Positions 23,620 to 33,274 of a stretch of DNA of 64,000 nt are shown in pieces (position 1 is the first letter of the stretch; the number at the start of each line of letters is the position of its first letter). A program made the position numbers and the translations under genes. A model generated the notes under the pieces. That model saw only the letters and a list, made by a program, of their open reading frames with translations, was not told the origin of the DNA and did no database searches. The DNA is from Morchella semilibera (Eukaryota; Ascomycota; Pezizomycetes; Pezizales; Morchellaceae): the NCBI GenBank assembly GCA_009192285.1, contig CM018609.1, forward strand, positions 186,001 through 250,000, given 5' to 3'.

Positions 23620-26290
23620 AGATGTAGCAGTAATATTAATATCCATCACAGGAGGTCACGGTGCTTAATCTAGGCCTCTGAAACTAAGTGCTAGGAGAAC
23701 GGGTGGACACTACAGCACTAAACTTAAGTACGTACAAGACAATGGCCTATCCACGCACGAGACGGGGCAGTGATCCTACGTGAATCCTAAACTCAGGTTG
23801 ACTAGAGCAGTAACCGTAAATGCGGCCTTTCCATGCTGGATGTCACGATAACCGACGCTGGTTCGGGCCGGTGGTAGAAGCACTGCTTGCCCCGTCTGGC
23901 TGGTGTATATATCCACTCGCCATGCTCTCACGCGGCAGCACGTTCCTGCATGTACTCTACCAGCTGGGCATAACACACCCGGCCGGTCGGTGGGAATCTA
24001 ACGGCGTGCTCGATACAAGTACAACCGACCGGGCACCACCATGCCAGACACCGGCCGTCGACAGCCAACGGGGGCTAGTACAATACAGATTGGGGGATCG
24101 GGGGGGAATGATGCAGTGTGGGGCTGGGCGTGGGCTTTACGTTGCTTTTTTTGCTTTGCATTGTTTTATAAAATGGGAGGAACTACGCTGCGTGGGGTGA
24201 GCTTCGCCATGGCTTGCCTTCGGGTTGCATGCACGCGTCGATGAAACGATGACCTCGACGAGCGCCTCACGAGTTATCACTCGCACACCAGCGGTGCATC
24301 TATCACTTCAGTGAATGGGTTCTCATGTAGAGTACCCACCAAACCACACCAAATTAAAGTGTTAGAGTAGACCTCCAACGTTATTCCTCGCTGAGCATAC
24401 TGCCACTGCCATATGTAGAGTAATGACTAAAGTCATAGAGATGGTTGTAACGTGCGTATTTCCTGTTTATCACATCTAGCAATATAGGCATGTACGTACC
24501 AACCCATGCAGCATTATTTCCTTCCCAGATGAGACGAGAACATTAACCACCCATGCACAGAGGTCCAGCCCAGCAGGAAGACGGACGTGTTGTGCGAAGT
24601 GGCTGTTGACTGTCTGTCAATTCAAGATGGATGGGTGTTGTAGGTCGATCCCTAACGTCCTGTCTACACCTTCCGGCATGGGTGTTTGGCAGCGTATAAG
24701 CCTGGGCGTAGTGCTTGCCTGGATACATAGCTAGGGCTGGCTGAATCGAGGTTAGATAGTACATCTATGGCTTCCAACATTAAACTAAGTTATCATTAAA
24801 CAAGCAACGCACGCATCCATCTAGCTGCCGGCCCAACCACAGGGCCCCAGTTCGTGAGATGGCAGGATTAATCTATCGTGGAGAGTATATAGCATTTAAT
24901 GTAGGATCTACGAGAGTACATCCTGCACCCAACGATTTCTGTGCGTAAACAACCCTGCCTGGTCCGGACAGTGATTGTAGCGCCGTTCTCGGTATGACTA
25001 AGCACACGCCTGCCCCGCACCGCGTGTCGGAAAGCGGTGCACATCGACAATCTACCACCCACAGAGGGCTCACCACACGCGACCACACATGGTCGTTGAG
25101 ATCCACAGGGACCAAAAAAGAGTCTTATCTGTGCCCTTTACCACCCGCAGCGACCTCTTCCCTTACCGCAAACCCCGGTATCGAGACATCGCTACATACA
25201 TCACAGGGGAGTATATACTCAAAACCCCACCAGAGGTGTTTTCAGTGTGTTTGCGTGTATCAGGCGTTGTCAGGGCGGGTGTGCATCACCTGGGTACATG
25301 GCCCATGCCAAGAAGATGTGAAAACCAGGAACGATCGCAACATCAAGAATAAACACAGCAACACGCCCTGTAACGGATCCTGGGGTGAGCCTATAGCAGC
25401 GAATGGATAAGTGTCGTCCCTGAAGAAAGGAACGCAATGGCCCGCTGTGTAGGTTACCTCCTATGCACCCCCCTTCGTAACTTCCACTGCCTATCTCGGG
25501 TTGATCTTGAGTCTCGCTACTAAGTTGTATTGTAACGCCCCCCCCCCCAAGCCCACTACTACCAAGTACGTCCTCCCGTCAAATACGTCCTCCTTCGTGA
25601 TAAAGTAGAACACATCCTCCCAATACCAACGCAGCCTTTTCCCCTCGCGTTTCTCCTTTGCAGCGGTGGTGGGGTGAGCCCCTGTGGCGCTACATCGACA
25701 CTCCACACGCAACCCAACACAAAAAGCTTTCCTTTGTGTGGCTCCTTTTTGCTACGCGGGCCGTTGCTATGCCACCCCACTACCAACACTCGCTACCTAC
25801 GGTGCTAGCGCAACACCCAGCAGATGTATCTCCCACCGCTACAACTATATGGGCTGTACACTACAACTCCGGCTAGTCACTGGGGTCTATGGAGATCGTG
25901 GGTAACACATCTAGCTGTAGCTCAAGGGACTGATTTAATACTACCAAGGCATATATATATACATTAACCAACACAAACAGTAGACTGAAACGGGACCAAG
26001 TCCATGCACGCAATATAATCCCACCAAGGAGTGCGTAACCAGGGTGATGCTGCCAGCGCTAGTCGCAAGACCAGGGGATATCGAGAAGATGTAGAGCTAG
26101 ATGGGAGTGATATAAAACCCACAATGAAACACCGGATTGATATAATAGGAGAGAGAGAGGAGCCGTGCTGGAGATGTGTTGGGAGCCATGTACATAAACA
26201 CCCACTATAGCTACATACATGTATGTGATGAGTTGGGTCCTTACAACTAGACCGGCCAGTCCTACCACACACACCCAACCACTACCAGCT
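23620..26290. other. Intergenic stretch, no supported gene
   Basis: Non-coding by eye: frames up to 138 codons occur but overlap each other in several frames and have no splice-linked continuation. A C run lies near 25540. Motif copy 11 is at 24267. Confidence 0.5.
24267..24283 (-). repeat. Dispersed 17-bp motif, copy 11
   Basis: On the plus strand TCACGAGTTATCACTCG. A complete match to the consensus. Confidence 0.7.
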
Positions 26291-26339
26291 CTGGAAACGA
26301 ATCAAGTGATTCGTTTTCGGGGGACGTTAATTGCAATAA

Positions 26340-26415
26340 AAACTTTGATTCATTTACTTGATCCATTTACCTGATTCCCTTACTTGATTCATTTACTGAT
26401 CCATTATCAATCAAT
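26340..26415. repeat. Degenerate short tandem repeat, TTGATTCATTTAC type
   Basis: Units such as TTGATTCATTTAC, TTGATCCATTTACC and TGATTCCCTTAC follow one another. Similar units recur singly at about 26588-26605 and 26640-26675. The period is about 14-17 bp. Confidence 0.6.
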
Positions 26416-26708
26416 AACCCTCTCTTACTACTTTCTCTTAAATGTCATTATCTGAAGTATTGGCGGAAGCGATAAGATCTAGGCTAAAGATTCAAGATAG
26501 TGAGAGTTCAGCTGTCATCAAGATCAACATTTTTCTTTTTCGAGAGTTTGGGTGGGAAATGTGTGAACTTAAGTGACAGGATGAACTTGAGATTCATTTA
26601 CTGATTCGTTTCCTATTTGATGCCTTATTATATGTCACATTTGATCCATTTGCACGATTCATTTCCCGATTCACTTTGATAGCTTGTACAGAACCCACCA
26701 GTCCCAGC

Positions 26709-27031
26709 CAGCGTTTTCAACGGTTTGTACTGTCAGCAACACTAAACTAAACTACACTGAGCTATATAAAAATGCCCTGCAACTGAACCGGTTTATGCTG
26801 CAGAACCGTCCTGCCAGTATAGCAGGGACTATACAGCAAAGGTGGTCCCCTCTAAATAAAGTGTTCGCAATTTGTATGAGGAGATCCAGCTGCATGCACG
26901 ACCGGCTTCACGCTAGCCCAGTTCTGAACTGAACCAAATAGAGACAAGACAAAACTGAACTGAACTGCTTTGTTAAACGGTTTTAGTAAACCGGTTTGAA
27001 CTGGTAAACCGAAGAACCATTGAAAACACTG
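26709..27031. mobile_element. hAT-like MITE, 323 bp, 8-bp target duplication
   Basis: The left end CAGCGTTTTCAACGGTT and the right end AACCATTGAAAACACTG are inverted copies with two differences. GTCCCAGC flanks the element directly on both sides (26701-26708 and 27032-27039). An 8-bp duplication with CAG...CTG ends is the pattern known for hAT elements. The interior holds AACCGGTTT-type repeats and no transposase frame, so it is non-autonomous. The intact duplication suggests a fairly recent insertion. Confidence 0.8.
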
Positions 27032-27206
27032 GTCCCAGCCACCAAGTCACTACATCAGCCCACCGCCGCACCAAAACACTCCCACCCACCCACCCACCAA
27101 CCAGTAACAACCCAGCGTAGTCGTTACCGGCACCCATTGTTACCCACATATATGACAACCACGCTGCTTACGTAACCCATTTCCGCCAAAGTGATCATTT
27201 CCACTC

Positions 27207-27223
27207 CGAGTGACATTACATGA
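27207..27223 (+). repeat. Dispersed 17-bp motif, copy 12
   Basis: CGAGTGACATTACATGA. It lies about 380 bp upstream of the next gene and about 170 bp beyond the hAT-like MITE. Confidence 0.7.
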
Positions 27224-27569
27224 CCGCACCACCACCACCGCCGTAGCTCAACTCTGTACTGTAGTGAATATCGTTGTTTCTGTAAATCTGCCCGTAGCTA
27301 GAGAGTCTCTCGCGTGGGAAGAATGTATTTCGCTAGGCTTGGCGGCGTGTTGGCGTGGTTACGGGCCGTGATGGAGCGCCAGTAGTTAAAAAACTGAGAC
27401 CCAAGGGTTAGCCACGGCGCTAGAAAAGTAAACAAACAAAACAAAGCAAAACAATAGCAAACCCCACCTCCCGCCCTCTCCCCTTCTTTCTCACCATCCT
27501 CATATCATATCATCACTTTTCAACTCTCCACACATTCACAGATCTACACATTCCCACTTTCCACTCCCA

Positions 27570-27592
27570 CACACACACACACACACACACAT
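27570..27592. repeat. CA microsatellite
   Basis: About eleven CA units just before the start codon at 27603, within the likely 5' leader. Confidence 0.85.
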
Positions 27593-27602
27593 ACATATCA
27601 AG

Positions 27603-30600
27603 ATGTCTGCCACAACCACCACCACCGCCAATACCAACGGGGAGCAGGTCATGCCGGCCGAGTCGATTCCCAGAATCACCCGGCTGACCTTCAGCCTTGC
27701 CGTGACCCCCGCGCAAGGGGAGGTCGACGAGGAGGTGTTTGGGCCCGCCGAGAAGGAGATTGCCTTCTACCTGCTGAACATGCAGGTTCCTGCCGCCGTG
27801 GTGTGCAGGAGGTACATGTTTGGCAGCACGGCCACTTGGGAGGATGAGAGGGAGGAGAGGGAGAGAGCTGAGAGGGTGCTCGGAGTGGTTAGGCTGCATG
27901 TAGGTTTTTGCTTTCCTTTCGTATTTTATGTTGTAGTGTTTTTATTATCATTTATGGGCTGTGAATATGTATTTGGTCTTATTGTATCTGTAACGGTCAT
28001 GAAATGCTACCACTCCGTATTCCTATACCACCTTCCCAATCCATATATCACTACCCACCACTCTCCAACCTCGCTCTATATATCCAAAACTAACACCCCA
28101 TAGGGCCTAACACTCACCCACGTCAAGTTCACAGAGGTGCGCACCGAGACGCGCACAGCCACCATGACGCTGTACCTGCGCATGGGCCCCCACAGCGGGC
28201 ATCTGCTCAAGGCAGAGCCCATGGTGACGGCCATGCACGTCAGCTGCATCGACCCGCCCGTCTGGCGGCCCGCAGCCTGGCTGATCAAGGAGATGGCCGA
28301 GGAGGCCATGTGCATGCTGCGGTCCACCACTGCGGTCGAGGGCAGCGAGCTGGCCCAGATGATCAGGTTGAGGGTCCAGCAGAAGGTATGTTTTCGAGTA
28401 TACTGTCTTTTTTGGTGGTGCAGGACTAACGGGGTTGATAGGTCCTCCACGGGGTGGTTGACTGGAGGCTGGAAGGCCTGTTCCTGGTGTTCTTGAAGAG
28501 GGTAGGTTTTCTCATCTTTTCCTATTAGGGCTTTAACTGGACTAACAATTGTGAACAGGGCTTCATGATCGAGGACGCCAGCGTAGTATACTACGATGAG
28601 AACGGAGCGCAGGTTTCTAGGTTCAACCTAGAAATCTCTCGTACCGTATGTCATATATTCCCCGCCCTTCCTATATATAAATACTAACAATATATTGACA
28701 GAACCCGACCCACATCGGGGGACTCAACTGGCTAGAGTCCTACCCGGTGACAATGAGGGCTCTAGACGCGAGCCGCAGCCGGCCTGAATCCTCAGCGCCA
28801 AAGAGGGTCGCGAGGACCAAGAGGTCAGGCAAGGGGACCGGGCCAGCGCTCCAGGAGCCCGAGCCATGCAGGCAGACCGTCCCTGCTGGGTCCCCGAGCC
28901 ATGAAGAGGATCCCGACTACCTCTTGGCCCTCTCCCTCCAGGCCATGTTCGACGAGGAGGCAAAAGCGGGCGGCGAGTCACAAGTCGCCGCTGACGCCGC
29001 CCTCGCCGCACGCCTACAGGCCGCCGAGGAACTGGCTGCCAAGGCCCCAGTCCCCGCTCCCGCCGCCCCAGTCCCCACTCCCACCGCCCCGATCCCTGTC
29101 CCGGCCCCAGTCCCCGCTCCCACCGCCCCAGTGCCTGTCCCAGTCCCCGCTCCCGCCCAGTCCAGAGGCAAGAAGCGAAAGGGCAGAGCACTCGGCGACG
29201 ACGAGCTGCCAGTCCATGGCGACGCTGCGGGATACGAGCAGACGCAGCAGAACAAGCGTCGCAGGTTGTCACCTCCTGCACCCTCGTGCCCAGCTGTCGC
29301 CGTCCCCGTCATGGGACCAATGGACTGTCCGCCCCCGCCGCCTGCAGCTGTCGAGTCAACAGCCGCTGCAGACCACGGCGACACAGCGGGAACCGGGCAG
29401 CCGCAGGAGCACAGGCCTCGCCTGTCGTCTCCTGCACCCGAGTCCCCAGCTGTCGCCGTCCCGGACATGGGACGTATGGACTCCCTGCCGCCGCCACCCC
29501 CCACAGCTGTCGAGTCACCAGCTGCTGCCGCCGTCATCCCGGACGCGGCAACGCCAATCTTCTCCCCGCAACCTCTCCGAGCGCTCAAGACCGAGCTGAG
29601 TCCCAGACCGCTCAGGAAAAGCGCATTCAGACCGCGCTACATCCTGCAGCGTGAGTTTGTCCGCCGGGACTCGGCCACCCTAGAGCGCATGGCCGCACGA
29701 GCCGGGGTCAAAGCCCACGACCCCTTCGTCACACGGCGCGGGCAGACAAACCGACGCCGCGAGGCAACTCGACGGGGTTGGTTCCGAAAGCCCCTCGAGC
29801 AGCGGGCCGCTGACGCAGAGGCTGTGTTTGGGGAGAGAGTGGAGCCTGCAGAGGTTCCGCTGGCGTGGGCGGGCGAGGAGTCAAGGGGGGAGCCAGAGCC
29901 AGAGCCATGGAGAAAGCAGATCTCTGCTAAGGAGCTCGAGGCCAGGAGAGAGGCGAGAATGAGGTGGCCGCGCGATACGCCGGAGTGCTTCAAGCGCCAG
30001 CGTGACCCTAAGGACAGGGTTTCGAGTCCTGGGGTTGCGCCGCCGGTGTTCGTCAGGGGTACTCCAAACCCTGCCCCGAGGAGGGTGAGGAGGAACCCCA
30101 AGCCGGTGCCCGCGCGAGAGGCCAGAGAGAGGAGCAGGAAGCCCGCAGCGCCCAAGAAGGCTGCAAGGGTGAGCACCAAGGCAGGGGTGCCCGTCAAGGT
30201 GGACAGCCAGGCAGGTTCGCCTGCCCGGATGAACACCAAGCCCCCTGCCATGGAGGCGCCCAGACCTCTCTTCCCGCATGCCCAGCGCTGCCACTCCTAC
30301 GCCGGCGTCTCCAAGAACGTCAAGAGGGGATCCAGTATCTCCAGGCACCTCCTGGTTGCCTTCGCTGCCGTCGGAGTTGTCGCCGTCACATTGAGTGTCG
30401 GTGACATGATGGCCCCACCGCTGCTACATAGTCCTGCGGTTCAGGAGATGTATGCTGGTGCGGACGCGGGGGCGACCAGATTCTTGCCTCCTCCGCAGGC
30501 TCCAGTGGATAGGGATGGGGACTCCCAGATGGCGGGCCCCGGGTCGGGGGTACCAATTTCGGAGATGTATAGGGTGGGGGATAGGAGGGTTCTTGTTGAG

Positions 30601-30760
30601 GGTTTGTATTCCATTTCTTACTGTTTTTTTAGTAAAGTTCAAGATACTAATGAGTTGCTGGTCATCTCCAGAGTGCTTAGCTGGACCAGCGACCATCCTG
30701 GCGTATGCCATGGCCGCTGTTGGCGGGTTCCTGCTCAGCAGGTTCGGGGCGGGGTTGTGA
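27603..30760 (+). CDS. Six-exon gene: 904-aa protein, UIM-like helix, two C-terminal hydrophobic segments
   Basis: Exons are 27603-27899, 28104-28385, 28442-28501, 28559-28645, 28702-30601 and 30672-30760. The first four introns are phase 0; the last is phase 1, with a TACTAAT branch site. Residues 1-250 look like a folded domain (TRLTFSLAV, HVKFTEVRTET, MHVSCIDPPVW, VVYYDENGAQVSRF) that I do not recognise. Residues about 309-325 (DPDYLLALSLQAMFDEE) resemble a ubiquitin-interacting motif, followed by a second Ala/Leu helix and a Pro/Ala/Val repeat (about 357-394). A basic GKKRKGR follows, then a unit of about 46 residues present twice (about 418-520). Near the end come a hydrophobic stretch LVAFAAVGVVAVTLSVGDM (about 791-809) and, in the last exon, LAGPATILAYAMAAVGGFLL. 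The last splice puts this second segment in frame, which supports the model. Membrane anchoring is an inference. GC content is high throughout. Confidence 0.75.
29230..29530 (+). repeat. In-frame duplication inside the 904-aa protein gene
   Basis: Two adjacent units of about 46-50 codons share RLSPPAPSCPAVAVPVMG / RLSSPAPESPAVAVPDMG, then PPPPP and AVES. The duplication keeps the frame. Confidence 0.75.
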
Positions 30761-30949
30761 GGAGAGCGCTCTAGGCGTTAGAAGGTGGGGGGTGAAGTAT
30801 ATAGGGCTGCGTGCCCAAAAATCCCCGAGCGTATGTATTATCCCTATTCCCATTCTTACTCTTATTTTATATTTTAAGTAGCTTGCTAACCTAAATTTTC
30901 TTTTTTTTTTATATATATATCCATAATTTCCGTCATTCGGATGGCGCAG

Positions 30950-31121
30950 CTGCACGAGGGGTATGCCCTGAGAGGTGAAGGGCATAGTTTGGTATGTTCT
31001 CACATTTTCTCTTTCTTGACATAAATAAACCAAGGCGGGCTGACTGATTTATTGTGTCGATTCAGGGTGTCGGAAGACATTCGGTGTTGAGGTTTTGGTG
31101 GCGGCAAGCTTGATGGCCAAG
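30950..31121 (+). ncRNA. Two short leader exons with simple hairpins
   Basis: Exon 30950-30991 contains TATGCCCT and AGGGCATA, an exact eight-base-pair stem around nine bases. Exon 31066-31121 begins with TGTCGGAAGACA, a four-base-pair stem closed by a GGAA (GNRA-type) loop. Their separation by an intron with a CTGAC branch supports a transcript read from the plus strand. Confidence 0.45.
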
Positions 31122-31184
31122 GTAAGCAATCACCTATATTCATGTAAAAACAATCATTACCCAATCCGAATGAACTGCTAACAG

Positions 31185-31375
31185 AAAGTGTTCCAATAGT
31201 CTCCTAGAGCCTTCTCCTCTCCACAACTGAGGATTTAGATACGCTGGGAAACCGGCGCTAATCTAAGTCCGCCTGGGTAGATCTTGGTAGCACGCGGCGA
31301 CCATTGATCCGCTCAGCCTGAAGGAGGAGCTGGCTCTCGTATGGAGACTGGCTAGAGTGGGGCCTCTCAGTTTGG
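31185..31375 (+). ncRNA. Exon with first type-2 hairpin
   Basis: The type-2 hairpin at 31232-31269 has arms GATTTAGAT and ATCTAAGTC, an inner stem CGCTGG/CCGGCG (one G-U) and a GAAA loop. Downstream, GATC..GGT and ACC..GATC around GCACGCGGCG (about 31280-31309) form another nested hairpin of the type-1 general shape. Confidence 0.5.
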
Positions 31376-31432
31376 GTACGTTATATCTCACTCCTCTTCT
31401 TCTACCCTCATACCCCGCTAACACGAGATTAG

Positions 31433-31661
31433 ATCAAATGTCTCTTGGGCATCTAAACGATCACCACCTACGCTGGACACTCGGCGCAAAGGTGGTGATC
31501 GATTGGGTGTAAGGATCGCGATCGTCCACCCACCCCGTCTCTGAAGACCTCGCTGGGCAACCGGCGGTAACTTCAAAGGTGGGAAGGGCCACCATGTACG
31601 GTGGTACAGGTGGCGCCAAAATAGGACCTTTGCGTGACAGTGGAGGCATTTTCCTTCGTGG
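31433..31661 (+). ncRNA. Exon module: type-1, type-2, type-3 hairpins
   Basis: Type 1 at 31458-31501 has an exact 11-bp arm pair, CGATCACCACC with GGTGGTGATCG, around TA-CGCTG-GACACT-CGGCG-CAAA. Type 2 at 31542-31575 has TGAAG with CTTCA around CGCTGG-GCAA-CCGGCG; CCACC and GGTGG outside may extend the stem. A third hairpin at 31587-31617 pairs GGCCACC with GGTGGCGCC around TGTACGGTGGTACA. Confidence 0.6.
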
Positions 31662-31716
31662 GTATGTATTTTTCCCTTTCCACCTTTCCTTGAGATTTTC
31701 TAACTTGTGAGATTAG

Positions 31717-31912
31717 ATAAAAATTGCAAACGACTCTCGACACCCACCTACGCTGTAGCTCAGCCGGCGCCAAGGTGGGTGTTGGGACGATGTTATCCCT
31801 GTCCCGCCTTTCGACCGGCTCACTGGGGAGCCGTTGTCAAAGGTTGAAGTACTCTAGTAGGCGGGGGAACCTGCTCTATTTGAGTTACTCAGTGGAGGGA
31901 AGTCAATTTATG
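31717..31912 (+). ncRNA. Exon module, 196 nt: type-1, type-2, type-3 hairpins
   Basis: Type 1 at 31737-31785 uses arms ACACCCACC and GGTGGGTGT around CGCTG...CGGCG. Type 2 at 31807-31843 uses CCTTTCGAC and GTCAAAGG around GGCTC...GAGCC. Type 3 at 31848-31890 uses AGTACTC and GAGTTACT around GCGGG-GGAA-CCTGC. Confidence 0.6.
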
Positions 31913-31971
31913 GTGAGCTTCCTTATATTTTCATATCTCTTTCACTATAGATCACTAACCTACAGCCTCAG

Positions 31972-32166
31972 GTAGAATTGCAAACTTCGTTCTCGACACC
32001 CACCTACGCTGTAGCTATGCCGGCGCCAAGGTGGGTGTTGAGACGATGTTAGCCCTGCCTTTCGACAGGTCCACCAGGGACCGGTGGTGGTGTCAAAGGT
32101 TGGGTACTCTAGTGCGCAGGGGAACCTGCGTAAGTGGAGTACTCAGAGGAGGGTAGTCAATTCGTG
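31972..32166 (+). ncRNA. Exon module, 195 nt: near-duplicate of the previous exon
   Basis: Type 1 at 31992-32042 has CTCGACACCCACC with GGTGGGTGTTGAG, 13 pairs including one G-U. Type 2 at 32058-32099 has CCTTTCGACA with TGTCAAAGG around GGTCC...GGACC. Type 3 at 32104-32142 has GTACTC with GAGTAC around an exact CGCAGG-GGAA-CCTGCG. It is preceded, like the previous exon, by an intron of nearly the same length (55 and 59 nt). Confidence 0.65.
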
Positions 32167-32222
32167 GTACGTTTACTTCTCCCACACGATTTGTTTGTAA
32201 TTCCACTAACTTTTGAGGACAG

Positions 32223-32700
32223 TTTCTACACCCCCAGGCCGTTCCCAACGTCTCACCTACGCTGGATGCTTCGGCGCCAAGGTGAAGACGGGGGGTCCTG
32301 CCCTTACGCCCGCCCTACGACTAGTTTGCTGGGAAACCGGCAGAAATGTCAAAGGCTCAGAGTCTTCCGGTACGCGGGGAAACCTGCGCCAACTGGAGTG
32401 CTCTGCGGTTGTCCTCACCTCTCACCTACGCTGGAGTCTGCGGCGCCAAGGTGACGAGGAGAGGATACGGGCCCCCACCCACCCACTAGTCAGCCACTTC
32501 AACGGCTCGCTGGGAAACCGGCGGTCTGTTGGAAAGGCACGAGTGGGTTCTGACCCTCCCCCCCAACAAACCAACAAACAACCATTCCAAGTGTTCGCTG
32601 GGAAACCGGCGGTATCTCGGAATGGTTGTGAGCTCTGTGTACGCTGGACGGCCGGCGCCAACACAGTTGCTCAAGTTCGGGAGGGAGGGGGAGATTCTGG
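32223..32700 (+). ncRNA. Terminal exon with seven hairpins
   Basis: Order: type 1 (32249-32290; CGTCTCACC with GGTGAAGACG), type 2 (32312-32356; GGGAAACC tip), type 3 (32358-32405; CAGAG with CTCTG, CGCGG-GGAA tip), type 1 (32413-32464), type 2 (32497-32537), type 2 (32580-32627; exact AACCATTCC with GGAATGGTT) and type 1 (32630-32673; CTGTG with CACAG around CGCTGG-ACGG-CCGGCG). No further intron was seen, and the 3' end is not defined. Confidence 0.6.
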
Positions 32701-33274
32701 GATGGCTTGTTCAGGGTGTAGAGGGGGGAGCAGAGGAGCAGGAGTGGGAAAGAGGGAGGGGAAGGGTGGAGGGGGGAGGATTGGATAAATTGTTTTGATG
32801 TGTGAGAGTGGGAGGGCTGGTTGGGGGGGGGGGTAAGGGTAGATAGGGACATAGGGGGGGAAATATTATTATTTTTTTTAATCGCGATCCGGGTTTTTTT
32901 GTGTTTTTGATTGAAACGTGTTACTGTGACAGTGATCTATTGCCAGATGGCATAGTAGAGAGTGAAGCCCAAAGTAGTACTCCCTAAAATGCCCCATGTG
33001 AGCGACCCCACATATATTGGTAAACGGAGTTAAGAAGAGGAAGGTACCATGAAAGATATTATATCAAGAAAGAAAGGCCAATGAAAAGCAAAAATAGAAA
33101 AAACCTGACATGATAACTACTAAAAAACTGGCAAACGTACATGCCTCTTTAATATATCACAGCACTTTCTATGTGGCCAGGAATTCTGAGTTCTAGCTAA
33201 ATCGATGAGTTCTACAGCCCAGACTGAGTTTAATATTTGGGGTTGTAGGGGTTCTGTTACGATAAATCACGTTT

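Larger units (their letters stand above)
30792..32700 (+). ncRNA. Putative spliced structured non-coding RNA made of hairpin modules
   Basis: Seven intron-like segments follow each other: 30831-30949, 30992-31065, 31122-31184, 31376-31432, 31662-31716, 31913-31971 and 32167-32222. They have GTATGT, GTAAGC, GTACGT or GTGAGC donors, mostly CTAAC/CTGAC branch sites, and AG acceptors. The exons between them hold hairpins of three recurring kinds in a fixed order. Outer arms differ between copies but remain complementary, whereas the inner stem and tip are conserved. The nearly duplicated exons 31717-31912 and 31972-32166 are 196 and 195 nt, not multiples of three in step, and joining them in the open frame of the first meets a stop, so a protein is unlikely. 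A TATA-like TATATAGG lies at 30798. The start, end and processing are inferred. The locus begins just after the stop codon of the preceding gene and could also be a long 3' part of that transcript. Confidence 0.6.

Noticed and set aside
28917-29588. Long minus-strand frame opposite the 904-aa protein gene
   Set aside because: It is a Gly/Ala/Thr-rich shadow of the GC-rich coding strand. The plus-strand model has coherent splice sites and domain features.
31448-32680. CRISPR-like array reading of the hairpin region
   Set aside because: The conserved parts are tips inside complementary arms, spacing is irregular, three kinds alternate, and intron signals separate them. It does not have equal repeats with unique spacers, and the genome looks fungal.
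31232-32680. Known self-cleaving ribozyme (hammerhead, HDV-like, twister)
   Set aside because: CTCGCTGG and GCAAC strings recall HDV-type ribozymes, but the required double pseudoknot cannot be drawn, and no hammerhead CTGATGA/GAAA core is present.
31185-32700. H/ACA snoRNA cluster
   Set aside because: No ANANNA hinge or ACA tail at fixed distance was found, and the hairpins lie in exons rather than introns.
32213-32788. A 191-codon plus-strand frame over the hairpin region
   Set aside because: It reads through hairpins in changing frames. Repeated modules give unrelated peptides, and neighbouring modules are out of step with codons, so the open frame seems a by-product of GC-rich hairpins.
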